A DNA stretch of 64,000 nucleotides from Acidimicrobiia bacterium. Lineage in GTDB: Bacteria; Actinomycetota; Acidimicrobiia; Acidimicrobiales; CAIXPF01. The notes under the pieces are model-generated. The model saw only the letters and a list, made by a program, of their open reading frames with translations. It had not been told where the DNA came from and searched no databases. Position 1 is the first letter of the stretch; every line of letters begins with the position of its first letter. Both the position numbers and the translations under genes were made by a program. Location: assembly GCA_947476745.1 (NCBI GenBank), contig CANJRG010000003.1, positions 1 through 64,000 on the forward strand, given 5' to 3'. Of this stretch, positions 41,330 through 52,038 are shown piece after piece.

Positions 41330-43378
41330 GTGAGCGTCGACGCGCACGAGCTCGAGCGAGACACGCTGAGGCGCAAAGACCGCGAACAGCTGCTCGTCAT
41401 CGCCACGGCTCTCGGCCGCAAGGCCCCGGCACGCGCCCGGAAGGAGCAGATCATCGACGTGATCCTCGGCGTGCCCGCGGCCGGCGGCTCCGGCGGCGGC
41501 GCCGAGCGACTCCCGCTCGACGACGCACCCGCCGCGACCCCGAGCCCGGGCCCTGCGGTGGCCCTGGCCCCGGCGGCAGCGACGCCGTCGCCAGCCGTCG
41601 CCGTGCCTGCTGCTGCTGCTGCGTCCCCGGTGGACGTCCCGTCCCCGGCTGAGACGCCGTCGACCCCGACCCCCGCCGTCACCTCCGACGTATCGGGTCC
41701 GGCGCAGCCGACGTCGGCCGCGACGCCGACCGAGCCTGGCACCGCCGCCGGCGCGGCGGTCCGGGCCTCGACGTTCTCCCCATTCGGCAACCTCGACGCC
41801 CCGGCCTTCCGCCGTACCCCGCCGCCGCCCGACCCCGAACGCCCCGAGGCCGGCGCCGACGGTGGTCAGCGACCCGCCGCTGAGCAGCCCGCAATGGCGG
41901 CATCGACGGAGCGCGCCGGCTCGAAAGACAGCGCCGAACCGGCCGGGACGACGGCGCCTCACGAGGACCACGACCTCGACGGCGAACGTGAGAGCGGCAG
42001 CCGTCGTCGCCGCCGACGCGGGCGCGACAAAGACCGCGACCGCGGCGACCGCCCGACAGAGCCCGCCGCAGCGGCACCGGCCACCCCGGCAACGGTCGGA
42101 GCAGCAGCCGCCCCGCAGGAACGCGACCGGGACCGCGATCGGGATCGCGACCGCGACCGGGACCGCGACCGGGATCGCGATCGGGACCGGGACCGGGATC
42201 GCGACCGCGGCGAGGAGAGCCACGCATCGGGTGGTGGCCAGGGCGAACAGGTCCCGGTCAGCGGCTTCCTCGACCTGCGTGACGAGGGGTATGGCTTCCT
42301 GCGGGTCAAGGGGTACCTGCCCTCCAAGGACGACGTATACGTCCCCGGCAAGTTCGTGCGCCAGTTCGGCCTGCGCAAGGGCGACCACCTCGTGGGGTCG
42401 TCCCGCCCGGCCGGCCGGGGCGAGAAGAACCCGGCCCTGCTGCGCATCGACGAGATCAACGACCGCGAGCCCGAGGCTGCCCGCAACCGCCCCCGGTTCG
42501 AGGACCTGACCCCGCTCTACCCCGACCAGCAGCTCAAGCTGGAACGGGCGAACGACCCGTACAACATGACGGCGCGCATCGTCGATCTCATCGCCCCCAT
42601 CGGCAAGGGCCAGCGTGGCCTGATCGTGTCGCCTCCCAAGGCCGGCAAAACCACGGTGATGAAGACCATCGCCCAGTGCATCGAGGCCAACAACCCCGAG
42701 GTGAAGCTCATCATGCTGCTCATCGACGAGCGGCCCGAGGAGGTCACCGACATGCGGCGTTCGATCCGCGGTGAGGTGGTCGCCTCCACCTTCGACCGGC
42801 CGGCCGACGAGCACACCCACGTCGTGGAGATGACCAGCGAGCGGGCCAAGCGCCTGGTCGAACAGGGCGAGGACGTCGTCATCATCGTCGACGGCATCAC
42901 CCGGCTCGCTCGGGCCTACAACCTCGCCGCGCCGGCCACCGGGCGGGTCATGTCCGGCGGTATCGACACCGGGGCGCTGTACCCGCCGAAGAAGTTCTTC
43001 GGCGCTGCCCGCAACGTCGAGGAGGGTGGCTCGCTCACCATCCTGGCCACGGCACTCGTCGAGACCGGCTCCCGCATGGACGAGGTGATCTTCGAGGAGT
43101 TCAAGGGCACCGGCAACATGGAGTTGCGCCTCGATCGCCGCCTGGCCGAGAAGCGCATCTACCCCGCGATCGACGTCGACGGCTCATCCACCCGTCACGA
43201 GGAACTGCTCTTCGACCGCCGTCAGCTCAACCAGGTGTGGAAGCTGCGGCGGGTGCTCTCCGGCCTCGCCGGCGACGGTTCCGGCGCCGCCGCACTCGAG
43301 CTGCTGGTCGACCGGATGCGGACCTTCCGCTCCAACGACGAGTTCTTGGCCGAGGTGGCCAAGGTCCCCTCGGCGTGA
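41330..43378 (+). CDS. rho: Transcription termination factor Rho
   Basis: The 682-residue protein is longer than E. coli Rho (419). The N-terminal Rho domain (residues 1-45, [16 protein letters not shown]) is split from the RNA-binding domain ([21 protein letters not shown], near 305) by about 250 low-complexity residues with Ala/Pro-rich and Arg-Asp-rich parts. The C-terminal helicase core has [12 protein letters not shown] (Walker A), [14 protein letters not shown] and [15 protein letters not shown]. Long inserts of this kind are typical of actinobacterial Rho and help it bind GC-rich RNA. The GTG start follows GGAGAAGGA. Confidence 0.95.
   Translation: MSVDAHELERDTLRRKDREQLLVIATALGRKAPARARKEQIIDVILGVPAAGGSGGGAERLPLDDAPAATPSPGPAVALAPAAATPSPAVAVPAAAAASPVDVPSPAETPSTPTPAVTSDVSGPAQPTSAATPTEPGTAAGAAVRASTFSPFGNLDAPAFRRTPPPPDPERPEAGADGGQRPAAEQPAMAASTERAGSKDSAEPAGTTAPHEDHDLDGERESGSRRRRRRGRDKDRDRGDRPTEPAAAAPATPATVGAAAAPQERDRDRDRDRDRDRDRDRDRDRDRDRDRDRGEESHASGGGQGEQVPVSGFLDLRDEGYGFLRVKGYLPSKDDVYVPGKFVRQFGLRKGDHLVGSSRPAGRGEKNPALLRIDEINDREPEAARNRPRFEDLTPLYPDQQLKLERANDPYNMTARIVDLIAPIGKGQRGLIVSPPKAGKTTVMKTIAQCIEANNPEVKLIMLLIDERPEEVTDMRRSIRGEVVASTFDRPADEHTHVVEMTSERAKRLVEQGEDVVIIVDGITRLARAYNLAAPATGRVMSGGIDTGALYPPKKFFGAARNVEEGGSLTILATALVETGSRMDEVIFEEFKGTGNMELRLDRRLAEKRIYPAIDVDGSSTRHEELLFDRRQLNQVWKLRRVLSGLAGDGSGAAALELLVDRMRTFRSNDEFLAEVAKVPSA
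42122..42208 (+). repeat. Arg-Asp dipeptide repeat in rho
   Basis: About 29 codons alternate CG(C/G) and GA(C/T), giving about 14 Arg-Asp pairs near residues 265-293, directly before the RNA-binding domain. The codons also alternate at the third base, so this may be under selection at the protein rather than the DNA level. Confidence 0.9.
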
Positions 43379-43396
43379 TGATCGAGGGGACCGGCA

Positions 43397-44416
43397 ATGT
43401 CCGCAACGGTGTCTGATCCCGCGCTGCGTGCCCGGCTGAACCTGGCCAAGCTGCGTTCCGTGGTGCGGGCGCGTACCGGTTCCGAGACCCTCGAGGACCG
43501 ACCGCTGGGCCCGATGGCGGCGGTGGTGGTCGACGGGTCCGGCTATGTGCTGCTCGATCGGGGCGCCGGCATCGGGGCCGCACTGGCCTGGGCCCACCGC
43601 ACCGCGCTGAGGGGAACGATCCACGTCGTCGTCGACGGTGACGCAGCGGGACCGTTGGCGCCCGGTGTGGTCGCCCGGCGGGCCCTGTTCTTCACGGCGC
43701 AGCCCGTCGTGCTGCGCCTCGACGGCACTGTGCTGAGCCCGGCCGAACCCGGTCAGCACCTGCCGATCCTGGCCGCCGACCCCGCCCACCTGGCGGCCAT
43801 CGAGCCGCTGCGCCGGGCCGGCGCGGAAATCGTGGTCGAGCACGGGGTGGTCATGGCCGAGCTGAACGGCCTCGAGGTCGGACGGGTCATGGCCGACCAG
43901 GAAGGCCCCGGGGTGCACCTCGAGGTCGGTGTCGGACGCTACGACCGCGAGGCGGCGCAGGTGATGGAACAGATCCGCAGCGCGGCCGAGGTGCGAGAGG
44001 ACGTGCTCGACGTGGTGCGCCGCCATCGACGTGCCGACGAGCCGCCGCACCTGTTGAACCGCCTGGCCCGGCAACGTTGGCTTCGTGCTCGGGTCGTGGC
44101 CGAACCCGGCCTCGTCGGTGCCGCCCGGCTCGAGCCGCTCGAGCCGCCGCTGCCGCGCGACAACCTCATCGACCCGGTGCCGGCGTTCGCGGCCGGGGTC
44201 GACGACGCCGGTCGGCCGGTGGTGGTGGCCTGTGCGGTGGGCGTCGACGCCGAGGCGATCGCCGTGGCTGCAGACGACCGGGACCGCTTCGACCCCGAGG
44301 CCGAGTTGGTCTACGTCTGCCCGGCACGCGACCAGTACCCGATCATCCGCGTGCTCGCCGCGGCGTTGGTGCGGCCCGCCCGTCTGGTGGCCCTCGACGG
44401 CGAGTGGATTCGTTGA
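43397..44416 (+). CDS. Conserved hypothetical protein between rho and prfA
   Basis: The 339-residue product has an N-terminal alpha/beta region (AAVVVDGSGYVLLDRGAG, ALFFTAQPVVLRLDG), a helical middle with an Arg-rich segment (VVRRHRRADEPPHLLNRLARQRW), and a C-terminal alpha/beta repeat (VVVACAVGVDAEAIAVA). No catalytic motif or family is recognised. It is coupled to prfA through a TGATG overlap and starts 19 bases after rho. The site normally holds rpmE (L31) in other bacteria, which is absent here. Confidence 0.7.
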   Translation: MSATVSDPALRARLNLAKLRSVVRARTGSETLEDRPLGPMAAVVVDGSGYVLLDRGAGIGAALAWAHRTALRGTIHVVVDGDAAGPLAPGVVARRALFFTAQPVVLRLDGTVLSPAEPGQHLPILAADPAHLAAIEPLRRAGAEIVVEHGVVMAELNGLEVGRVMADQEGPGVHLEVGVGRYDREAAQVMEQIRSAAEVREDVLDVVRRHRRADEPPHLLNRLARQRWLRARVVAEPGLVGAARLEPLEPPLPRDNLIDPVPAFAAGVDDAGRPVVVACAVGVDAEAIAVAADDRDRFDPEAELVYVCPARDQYPIIRVLAAALVRPARLVALDGEWIR

Positions 44417-45483
44417 TGCTGGAGCGGATCGAAGCGCTCGAGACGGAGTTCACCGATTTGGAGGCCCGCCTCGGCGACCCGGCCCTGCTCGCCGATCCCA
44501 AGCGGTATGCCGACGCCACCCGGCGCTATCGCCAGCTCGAGGCCATCGTGTCGGTGACCGCCCGGCTGCGTGGCCGCCGCGACGACCTCGCCGCCGCCCG
44601 CGAGCTCTACGGCGAGGCCGATGCCGGCGAGCGCGATCTGCTACGCGAGGAGATTGACGCCGCCGCACGCGACCTCGACGCCTTGAGCGAGGACTTGCGC
44701 CTGCTGCTGCTGCCCCGCGACCCCAACGACGACAAGAACGTGATCATGGAGATCCGCGGGGCCGAAGGCGGCGAGGAGGCCAACCTCTTCGCCCGGGACC
44801 TGTTCGAGATGTACCGCGGCTACGCCGGCCGGCAGGGCTTCAAGCTGACGGTGCTCGAGTCCAGCCAGTCCGAACTCGGCGGCTTCAGCGATGTGGTGTT
44901 CCGGGTCGAGGGCGACCACGCCTGGTCCAAGCTGAAGTGGGAGGCCGGCCCGCACCGGGTCCAGAGGGTGCCCGTCACCGAGTCCCAGGGCCGGATCCAC
45001 ACCTCCTCGGCGACGGTCACCGTGCTGCCCGAGGCCGACGAGATCGACGTCGACATCGACCCCAACGACCTGCAGATCGACGTGTTCCGCTCGTCGGGGG
45101 CCGGTGGCCAGCACGTCAACACCACCGACTCGGCGGTCCGCATCACCCACAAGCCGACCGGGCTGGTGGTGTCCATGCAGGACGAGAAGAGCCAGCTGCA
45201 GAACCGGGCCAAGGCCCTGGTGGTCCTGCGCTCGCGTCTGCTCAAGGCCGAGCAGGATCGCCAGAGCGCCCAGCGTTCGGGCCAGCGCCGCGACCAGATC
45301 GGTGGGGGAGGTCGCAGTGAGAAGATCCGGACCTACAACTTCAAGGAGAACCGGGTCAGCGATCACCGGCTCGGCCTGACGCTCTACAAGCTCGACCGGG
45401 TCCTCACCGGCGAGCTCGACGACGTCATCGACGCCATGGTCCAGGACGAGCGGGCCCGCCAGCTCGCCGACGGCGAGGGCTGA
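44416..45483 (+). CDS. prfA: Peptide chain release factor 1
   Basis: The 355-residue release factor ends translation at UAA/UAG. The GGQ motif SGAGGQHVN contacts the peptidyl-transferase centre, and EIRGAEGGEEANLFARD precedes the anticodon-like PVTESQG region. The ATG overlaps the preceding stop by one base. prmC follows 6 bases later, whose product methylates this GGQ glutamine, a classical pairing. Confidence 0.95.
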   Translation: MLERIEALETEFTDLEARLGDPALLADPKRYADATRRYRQLEAIVSVTARLRGRRDDLAAARELYGEADAGERDLLREEIDAAARDLDALSEDLRLLLLPRDPNDDKNVIMEIRGAEGGEEANLFARDLFEMYRGYAGRQGFKLTVLESSQSELGGFSDVVFRVEGDHAWSKLKWEAGPHRVQRVPVTESQGRIHTSSATVTVLPEADEIDVDIDPNDLQIDVFRSSGAGGQHVNTTDSAVRITHKPTGLVVSMQDEKSQLQNRAKALVVLRSRLLKAEQDRQSAQRSGQRRDQIGGGGRSEKIRTYNFKENRVSDHRLGLTLYKLDRVLTGELDDVIDAMVQDERARQLADGEG

Positions 45484-45489
45484 ACGGCG

Positions 45490-46398
45490 ATGTCCGCCGC
45501 CGCCGACGACGGGACCATCAGCTGGGCCGAGGTGGGAGAGGGCGGCCGGGCCCGGCTCATCGCCGCCGGCTCGTCACAGGCTGCCCTCGACGTGCGCCGC
45601 ATGATCGAGGACGTCACCGGGTGCGAGCCGGGGGCGTATCACGCCACGCTCGAGCAGCCGGCCACCGTGCGGGCCCTCGGCCGGTTCGACGCCATGGTGG
45701 AACGCCGAGCCACCGGCGAGCCGCTGCAGTACGTGCTGGGCCGCTGGGGGTTCCGGTACCTCGACCTGCTGGTCGACCGGCGGGTGCTCATCCCCAGGCC
45801 CGAGACCGAGATCGTGGTCGAGGTGGCGCTCGCCGAGATCGACCGGCTCGTCGAACGCCACGGCCACGATTACCACCGGCGGATCACCGTCGCCGATCTC
45901 GGTACCGGCTCGGGAGCGATCGCCCTGTCGTTGGCGTCGGAGTGCAAGCTTGCCGACGTGTGGGCCACCGACGTCTCCGACGACGCGTTGACGGTGGCCC
46001 GAGCCAACCTCGCCGGTATCGGCCGCGCCGCGACCCGGGTACAGATGCGGTCGGGTTCGTGGTTCGCGGCGCTGCCCGACGAGCTCGCCGGACAGCTCGC
46101 AGTCATCGTCTCCAACCCGCCCTACGTGGCCGCCCACGAGACTCTGCCCGCCGAGGTGGCTGACTGGGAGCCGGACCTGGCCCTGCGGAGCGGGCCGGAC
46201 GGGCTCGACGCGGCGCGGCACCTGCTGCAGGGTGCCCTGCAGTGGTTGCAGCCCGACGGCATCATCGTGCTCGAGCTGGGCGCGGCCCAGCTCTGCGCCG
46301 CAGCGGAGCTGGCCCTCGCCGGTGGGTACCGTTCGGTCGAGGTCAAAGCCGACCTGGCCGGACGGGACCGCGCGCTGGTGGCCCGGCGGGTGGACTAA
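45490..46398 (+). CDS. prmC: Release factor glutamine methyltransferase
   Basis: The 302-residue SAM methyltransferase modifies the Gln of the release factor GGQ motif. It has the SAM site VADLGTGSGAIALSL and catalytic VSNPPYVAAHE (NPPY), with a helical N-terminal release-factor-binding part and the family's GRWGFRYLDLLVDRRVLIPRP motif. It directly follows prfA. Confidence 0.94.
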   Translation: MSAAADDGTISWAEVGEGGRARLIAAGSSQAALDVRRMIEDVTGCEPGAYHATLEQPATVRALGRFDAMVERRATGEPLQYVLGRWGFRYLDLLVDRRVLIPRPETEIVVEVALAEIDRLVERHGHDYHRRITVADLGTGSGAIALSLASECKLADVWATDVSDDALTVARANLAGIGRAATRVQMRSGSWFAALPDELAGQLAVIVSNPPYVAAHETLPAEVADWEPDLALRSGPDGLDAARHLLQGALQWLQPDGIIVLELGAAQLCAAAELALAGGYRSVEVKADLAGRDRALVARRVD

Positions 46399-46456
46399 CG
46401 TCCCGCGCCGTGGCGACCCGGCATCAGCACCCGCACCGCACGCCGCGGCGCCGCTC

Positions 46457-47569
46457 GTGACCCCCACGCTGTGGGGGTACGGCCTGACCGGGGCGGTGGC
46501 GGCCGTGGTCACCTGGCTGCTCGTGCCGGCCACCCAACGGTTGGCGCAGCGGGTCGGCGCAGTGGTCGCCCCCGACGAACGCCGGGTGCACCGGTGGCCC
46601 ACCCCGACCCTCGGTGGTGCCGCCATGCTGGTGGGCTTCCTGGCGGCGGTCCTGGTCGCTGCGGTGGTGCTGCCGGGCTACGACTCGGTGTTCGACCACC
46701 CACGCGAGATCATCGGCATCGTCGTGGCGGCGGTGGTCGTGTACGGCGTCGGGTTCATCGACGACATTCGTGAGGTCTCGGCGCCGGCGAAGGTCGCGGG
46801 CATGGTCCTCGCCGGTTCGGTGCTGTCCATCGCCGGGGTCAGCCTGGTGTACTTCCGCATTCCCTTCGCCGGGTTCTGGGTGCTGACCCCGGACCTGTCG
46901 GCGCTCATCACGGTGCTGTGGGTCATCGGCATGGCCAACGCGGTCAACCTCGTCGACGGCCTCGACGGTCTCGCCGCCGGCATCGTCGGCATCGCCGCGC
47001 TGGCGTTCTTCATCTACACCCAGCAGCTCGCCGACAACGACCTGCTGCGGTCCGCGAACTCGGCCCCGTTGGTCGCGGTGGCGGTGGTCGGGGTGTGCCT
47101 GGGGTTCCTGCCGCACAACTTCCACCCGGCCCGCACCTTCATGGGCGACGGCGGCGCCCTGCTGCTGGGCCTGTTGATGGCCGCGGCCACCATCTCGGTG
47201 GGTGGCCGCACCCGTGACCCCTTCAGCGGCCAGACCTACTTCTTCTTCGCCCCCCTGGTGATCCCGCTGTTCGTCCTCGGCGTGCCCATCCTCGACACCA
47301 CCTTCGCCATCATCCGCCGGGCGCGTCGCCGTTCGGGGCTGGCCACCGCCGACAAGGGCCACCTCCACCACCGCCTCATGCAGATGGGCCACGGCCAGCG
47401 CCGCAGCGTGGCGATCCTGTGGGGCTGGACGGCGCTGCTCTCCGCGATTGCCCTGGTGCCCACCATCACCGGTTCGGGCGACAGCCTGGTCCTGGTCGGT
47501 CTCGGCGGGGTGGCGTTGGCATTGGTGACCTGGTTCCATCCGGGCCTCAAACGATCGTCCGACGAATGA
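46457..47569 (+). CDS. WecA/TagO-like undecaprenyl-phosphate sugar-1-phosphate transferase
   Basis: The 370-residue membrane protein has about 10-11 hydrophobic segments and the MraY/WecA motifs VGFIDDIRE, NAVNLVDGLDGLAAG and THMGDGG-like FMGDGGALLLG, with the cytoplasmic His-rich KGHLHHRLMQMGHGQR. It moves a sugar-1-phosphate, usually GlcNAc-1-P, onto undecaprenyl phosphate for teichoic, arabinogalactan or O-antigen synthesis. The GTG start at 46457 is 58 bases after prmC. The opposing glycosyl-1-phosphate transferase downstream fits an envelope-glycan role. Confidence 0.88.
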   Translation: MTPTLWGYGLTGAVAAVVTWLLVPATQRLAQRVGAVVAPDERRVHRWPTPTLGGAAMLVGFLAAVLVAAVVLPGYDSVFDHPREIIGIVVAAVVVYGVGFIDDIREVSAPAKVAGMVLAGSVLSIAGVSLVYFRIPFAGFWVLTPDLSALITVLWVIGMANAVNLVDGLDGLAAGIVGIAALAFFIYTQQLADNDLLRSANSAPLVAVAVVGVCLGFLPHNFHPARTFMGDGGALLLGLLMAAATISVGGRTRDPFSGQTYFFFAPLVIPLFVLGVPILDTTFAIIRRARRRSGLATADKGHLHHRLMQMGHGQRRSVAILWGWTALLSAIALVPTITGSGDSLVLVGLGGVALALVTWFHPGLKRSSDE

Positions 47570-47629
47570 CCGCCCGACGACTGACCGTCCGACGAATGAC
47601 CGCCCGACGAATGACCGCCCGACGAATGG
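47561..47629 (+). repeat. 15-bp tandem repeat after wecA-like gene
   Basis: Four to five units of GACGAATGACCGCCC follow at 47561, 47576, 47591, 47606 and 47621, some with one or two changes. The last is partial. The first unit overlaps the wecA-like stop codon. In one frame they encode MTARR. Confidence 0.85.
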
Positions 47630-47646
47630 GCTCAGCGACCGCCTGA
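47566..47646 (+). CDS. Small repeat ORF of 26 residues
   Basis: The ATG overlaps the stop of the wecA-like gene (ATGA) and encodes MTARRLTVRR followed by two more MTARR units and MGSATA, an Arg-rich peptide of five-residue repeats. It may be translated by coupling, but the repeat could also be a recombination by-product with no peptide. No ribosome site of its own is visible. Confidence 0.35.
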   Translation: MTARRLTVRRMTARRMTARRMGSATA

Positions 47647-47693
47647 CGGGCGTCGTCGCCGGGGACGGTGTTCGTGCCCCCGGACCAGACCGG

Positions 47694-49316
47694 TCAGCTC
47701 GCTCCGCGTTGGAGCAGCACGCTGGGCAGGGTCTTGCCCAGGATCGACAGGTCCGTCACCAGGGACCAGTTGTCGACGTAGTACAGGTCGAGGCGGCTGT
47801 ACTCCTCGAAGGTGGTACCCGAACGCCCACTGACCTGCCACATGCCGGTGATCCCCGGCTGGACCCGCAGCCGGTCGCGCAGGTCCTCCGACCACATCGC
47901 CGCCTCGTCGGGCAGCGCCGGGCGGGGGCCGACCAGGCTCATCTCTCCACGCAGGACGTTCCACAGCTGCGGCAGCTCGTCGATGGAGCTCTTGCGCAGG
48001 ATGCGGCCGAGCGGCGTCACCCGGGGATCGTTCTTGATCTTGAACAACGGTCCGCCCGCCTCGTTCTGGGAGGCGAGGGCCTCCCGCAGCTGATGGGCGT
48101 CGGGCACCATGGTGCGGAACTTGATGACGTCGAAGAGCCTGCCGTTGCGGCCAACACGGGTCTGGCGGAAGAACACCGGGCCCTTGCTGTCGAGCCTGAT
48201 GGCCAGACTCACGACCGACAACGGCAGCGCCAGCACGAAGAGGCCCAGCAGCGACAGGGTGAAGTCGAACGCCCGCTTGGCCCACGAGCGCCAGCCGGAC
48301 TGATGGAACGGCTGGAGGTACAGCACCGGGAAGCGACCCAGCGGACGGATCGACAACCGCCCAACTGCGATGTCGGGCAGGGTCGGGGACAACTCGACGT
48401 TGATCCCGGCCTTGAGCAGCTTGCGGATCAGGCTCGAGGTCTGGGCGACCTCGATCGCCGAGGCCGCGATCATGACGTTGCCGATGCGCCGCCGGCTGAG
48501 CGTGTCGACGGCGTCGTCGAGTCGACACAGCACGTCACCGAAGCGGGTGCCGCTGTGGGTCCCGTCGACCGTGATGTACCCGGCGAAGTGGCATCCGAGC
48601 TCCGGCGCCTCGTCGAACATCCGGCGTAGTTCCCGGCCCTCACTGTTGTCGCCGACGATGGCGATGGACCGCGACCGGTAGCCCTGCCGCCGCAGCTGTT
48701 GGAAGACCTGCCGCACGAGCTCTCGCTCGATGGTGAGCAGGGCGAGCCCGCCGACGAAGGCGAACAGCACGAAGTCCCGTTCGATGCTGATGCGGCGCCA
48801 CAGGTCCGAGATCACCAGCAGCGACGCCGCCCCGGCGACCGACGCCAGCGCCAGGCGGCGGAACTCCTGGGCCCGAGCGGCGATGAACCGGGCCTGGTAG
48901 GCGCGGACCTGCACGAGTGCGAACAGCCACACCGGTAACGACAACAGCGCGATCTGCTCGGTGACTGCCGCATTGTGGGCCGACGAGGTCCGGCCGCTGA
49001 GGCGGGCCAGCACCATGGCGAGGCCGAGGGCGAGAATGATGGCAATGGTGTCGGCCGCCGCGACGAGCAGCTTCGAGACCAGCGGTGACCAGCTGAGCAG
49101 CCGCGCCCGGCCAGGCCGATTCGCCGCCGTCGGCGCCTGCGCGGTGGTGTTGGCGGGCGCAGCGAGGCTGTCGTACCGAGGCCCGCCCACAGCTTCCACC
49201 GGCCTGCGGGTAGCAGACCCGTGCCCCCGTTGGGGGTCTCGCGATCGAATTGTCTCCACGGGTGCCGCTCCCACCGCTCCGGTCGCAAACCCCGCAGTCG
49301 GCGACGGCACACGCAC
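47694..49316 (-). CDS. Exopolysaccharide polyprenyl glycosylphosphotransferase
   Basis: The 540-residue protein has a disordered N-terminus (about 1-70), four or five transmembrane segments (about 75-215), a Rossmann-like domain (SIAIVGDNSEGRELRRMF), and a C-terminal bacterial sugar transferase domain with RAFDFTLSLLGL, the DSKGPVFFRQTRVGRNGR loop, ELPQLWNVLRGEMSLVGPRP and GLTGLWQ-like GITGMWQVSGRSG. It transfers a sugar-1-phosphate to undecaprenyl phosphate to start surface polysaccharide synthesis. It faces the wecA-like gene, so both may feed envelope glycans. Confidence 0.88.
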   Translation of the reverse strand: MRVPSPTAGFATGAVGAAPVETIRSRDPQRGHGSATRRPVEAVGGPRYDSLAAPANTTAQAPTAANRPGRARLLSWSPLVSKLLVAAADTIAIILALGLAMVLARLSGRTSSAHNAAVTEQIALLSLPVWLFALVQVRAYQARFIAARAQEFRRLALASVAGAASLLVISDLWRRISIERDFVLFAFVGGLALLTIERELVRQVFQQLRRQGYRSRSIAIVGDNSEGRELRRMFDEAPELGCHFAGYITVDGTHSGTRFGDVLCRLDDAVDTLSRRRIGNVMIAASAIEVAQTSSLIRKLLKAGINVELSPTLPDIAVGRLSIRPLGRFPVLYLQPFHQSGWRSWAKRAFDFTLSLLGLFVLALPLSVVSLAIRLDSKGPVFFRQTRVGRNGRLFDVIKFRTMVPDAHQLREALASQNEAGGPLFKIKNDPRVTPLGRILRKSSIDELPQLWNVLRGEMSLVGPRPALPDEAAMWSEDLRDRLRVQPGITGMWQVSGRSGTTFEEYSRLDLYYVDNWSLVTDLSILGKTLPSVLLQRGAS

Positions 49317-50079
49317 ACGCTCGACATCGAGATGTCGAAGTCTTGTCGACCACCGGGCTTTTCCGCCGCCGCAGCGATCATCGCGTTCCGCCGAACCGAA
49401 CCATCAAGGTTCCTGATTCACCGGTGACCTTACGCCAACAATGGGGATCGGTAAGCAGGACCTTTGTGCCGATTCGGTGACAGCCTTAGGACCCTCATCA
49501 TCGGTGAGGGATTGCGCCTGTGCTTCGAGCCCACCCTTCCTGAGCCGGTACCCGCTCGACCACGCTGCGTCGTTTCTTCAACGGGCATGGTGATGCTGTG
49601 CACTGGTGCGTCGATCTCGCCATAGCGTCTACCAGGCCGATCGGACCGGCTTCGTCATGGCCCTCTAGCCGGGAGGCAAGCGCTCGGCAGTACCCCGGTG
49701 AGCAGCGGCTTCACAGCCGGCCGGGGCGACCGATGCCGAACTGGCGGCCCGAACCGCGCGCGAACGGTGCCCGAACCGTGCACGAGTCGGGTTCGGGCCG
49801 GGCTCGGTTCGGGCGTCGAGCGGCCGGCGCCCTTCACGTCACGCCGGGGTTGGCCCCGGCCGGGCGAACCCGGGCCCGAGCCGTCCCCGACGGTGGGGAA
49901 AGGGTGTTCATCCCGACCGGTGAACGTGGGACCCGCCCACATCCCCCATCCGGGCGATCCCGGTCGGGACCGCCCCACCCATGCCGAACGCGGATTTGCG
50001 CTGGGTGAGCTGGCCCCATAGATTGCGAATCCATTCACAAGCCCAACGCGCGCTCGGCGCACGGCGTCAAGGAAGCCCC
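49317..50079. other. Intergenic region before the ATP synthase operon
   Basis: About 760 bases separate the divergent transferase gene from atpZ. I see no gene; the GC-rich open frames have no domain character. A promoter for the atp operon lies at its right end. Near 49740-49800 the sequence has short direct repeats of CGAAC/GGTTCG. Confidence 0.5.
49996..50024 (+). promoter_or_regulatory. Probable sigma-70-type promoter of the ATP synthase operon
   Basis: TTGCGC (49996-50001) and TAGATT (50019-50024) are 17 bases apart. Transcription should start near 50031, giving a leader of about 50 bases to atpZ. Confidence 0.6.
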
Positions 50080-50331
50080 GTGGACAACTCGCAGCGACGC
50101 GAATTCTCCAAAGATCTCAACCGCAGTAGTGGCGGCTTCGAACTTGCGTTCGTGGCGGCAATCTTCGGTGGTATCGGCCTCCTGCTCGACCATTGGTTCG
50201 GCACCACTCCGGTCATCGGACTGGTGTTCTTCCTACTGGCCAGCGTGGGTTGTGTGGTCAAGCTGTGGCTGGGCTACGACGAGCAGATGAAGCGTCTCGA
50301 GGCGGAGGGTCCATGGGCTCGCCGTTCGTGA
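50080..50331 (+). CDS. AtpZ/AtpI-type protein (F0F1-ATPase gene 1)
   Basis: The 83-residue membrane protein has two hydrophobic segments (FELAFVAAIFGGIGLLLDHW and PVIGLVFFLLASVGCVVKLWL), the form of AtpZ proteins that support ATP synthase assembly or Mg uptake. The GTG start follows AAGGAAG. The end overlaps the next gene, which begins at 50313 in another frame. Confidence 0.75.
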   Translation: MDNSQRREFSKDLNRSSGGFELAFVAAIFGGIGLLLDHWFGTTPVIGLVFFLLASVGCVVKLWLGYDEQMKRLEAEGPWARRS

Positions 50332-50788
50332 CCCGCCTCGACGGCCCCGCCCCCGAGGTCGAGGTGGCCCGGGACATGATCCGTCGAGCGCTGCCCGCAG
50401 CCCCGGTGCTCGTGCTGCTCTGTGCCGCCATGTGGTCGGTCGACGGGGCCATCTCGTCGGCCTACGGCATCGCCATCGTGCTGGGGAACCTGGCGCTCTC
50501 AGCTGCCCTGCTGGCGGTTACGGCGAGGATCTCGCTGGCGCTGATGATGGGTGCCGCGCTGTTCGGCTTCCTGCTCCGGATGGGGGTCATCTTCGCCGCC
50601 GTCCTGCTGGTCAAGGATGCCGGCTGGATGAGCCTTCCGGCCCTCGGGGTGACCCTGGTGGTCGCCCATCTCGGGCTTCTGTTCTGGGAGATGCGTTATG
50701 TTTCGCTCTCCCTCGCGCACCCGGGCCTCAAGCCCCGGCGTTCGACCCCCCATTCGCGACAACCAGCAGCAAAGGAGAGCGTGGCACC

Positions 50789-50792
<4 letters not shown>
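50313..50792 (+). CDS. ATP synthase subunit I-like membrane protein
   Basis: The 159-residue protein has four hydrophobic segments (PVLVLLCAAMWSV, IAIVLGNLALSAALLAV, MGAALFGFLLRMGVIFAAVLLV, ALGVTLVVAHLGLLFWEM). It occupies the AtpI place in the operon, where such proteins help assemble the c-ring. The ATG at 50313 follows GGAGG and overlaps atpZ by 19 bases. Its stop overlaps the atpB GTG start. Confidence 0.7.
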
Positions 50793-51989
<1,197 letters not shown>

Positions 51990-52038
51990 TCCTCGACTTC
52001 TCGAAACCGATCGAACGAACGACTGAGACGGAGGAACT

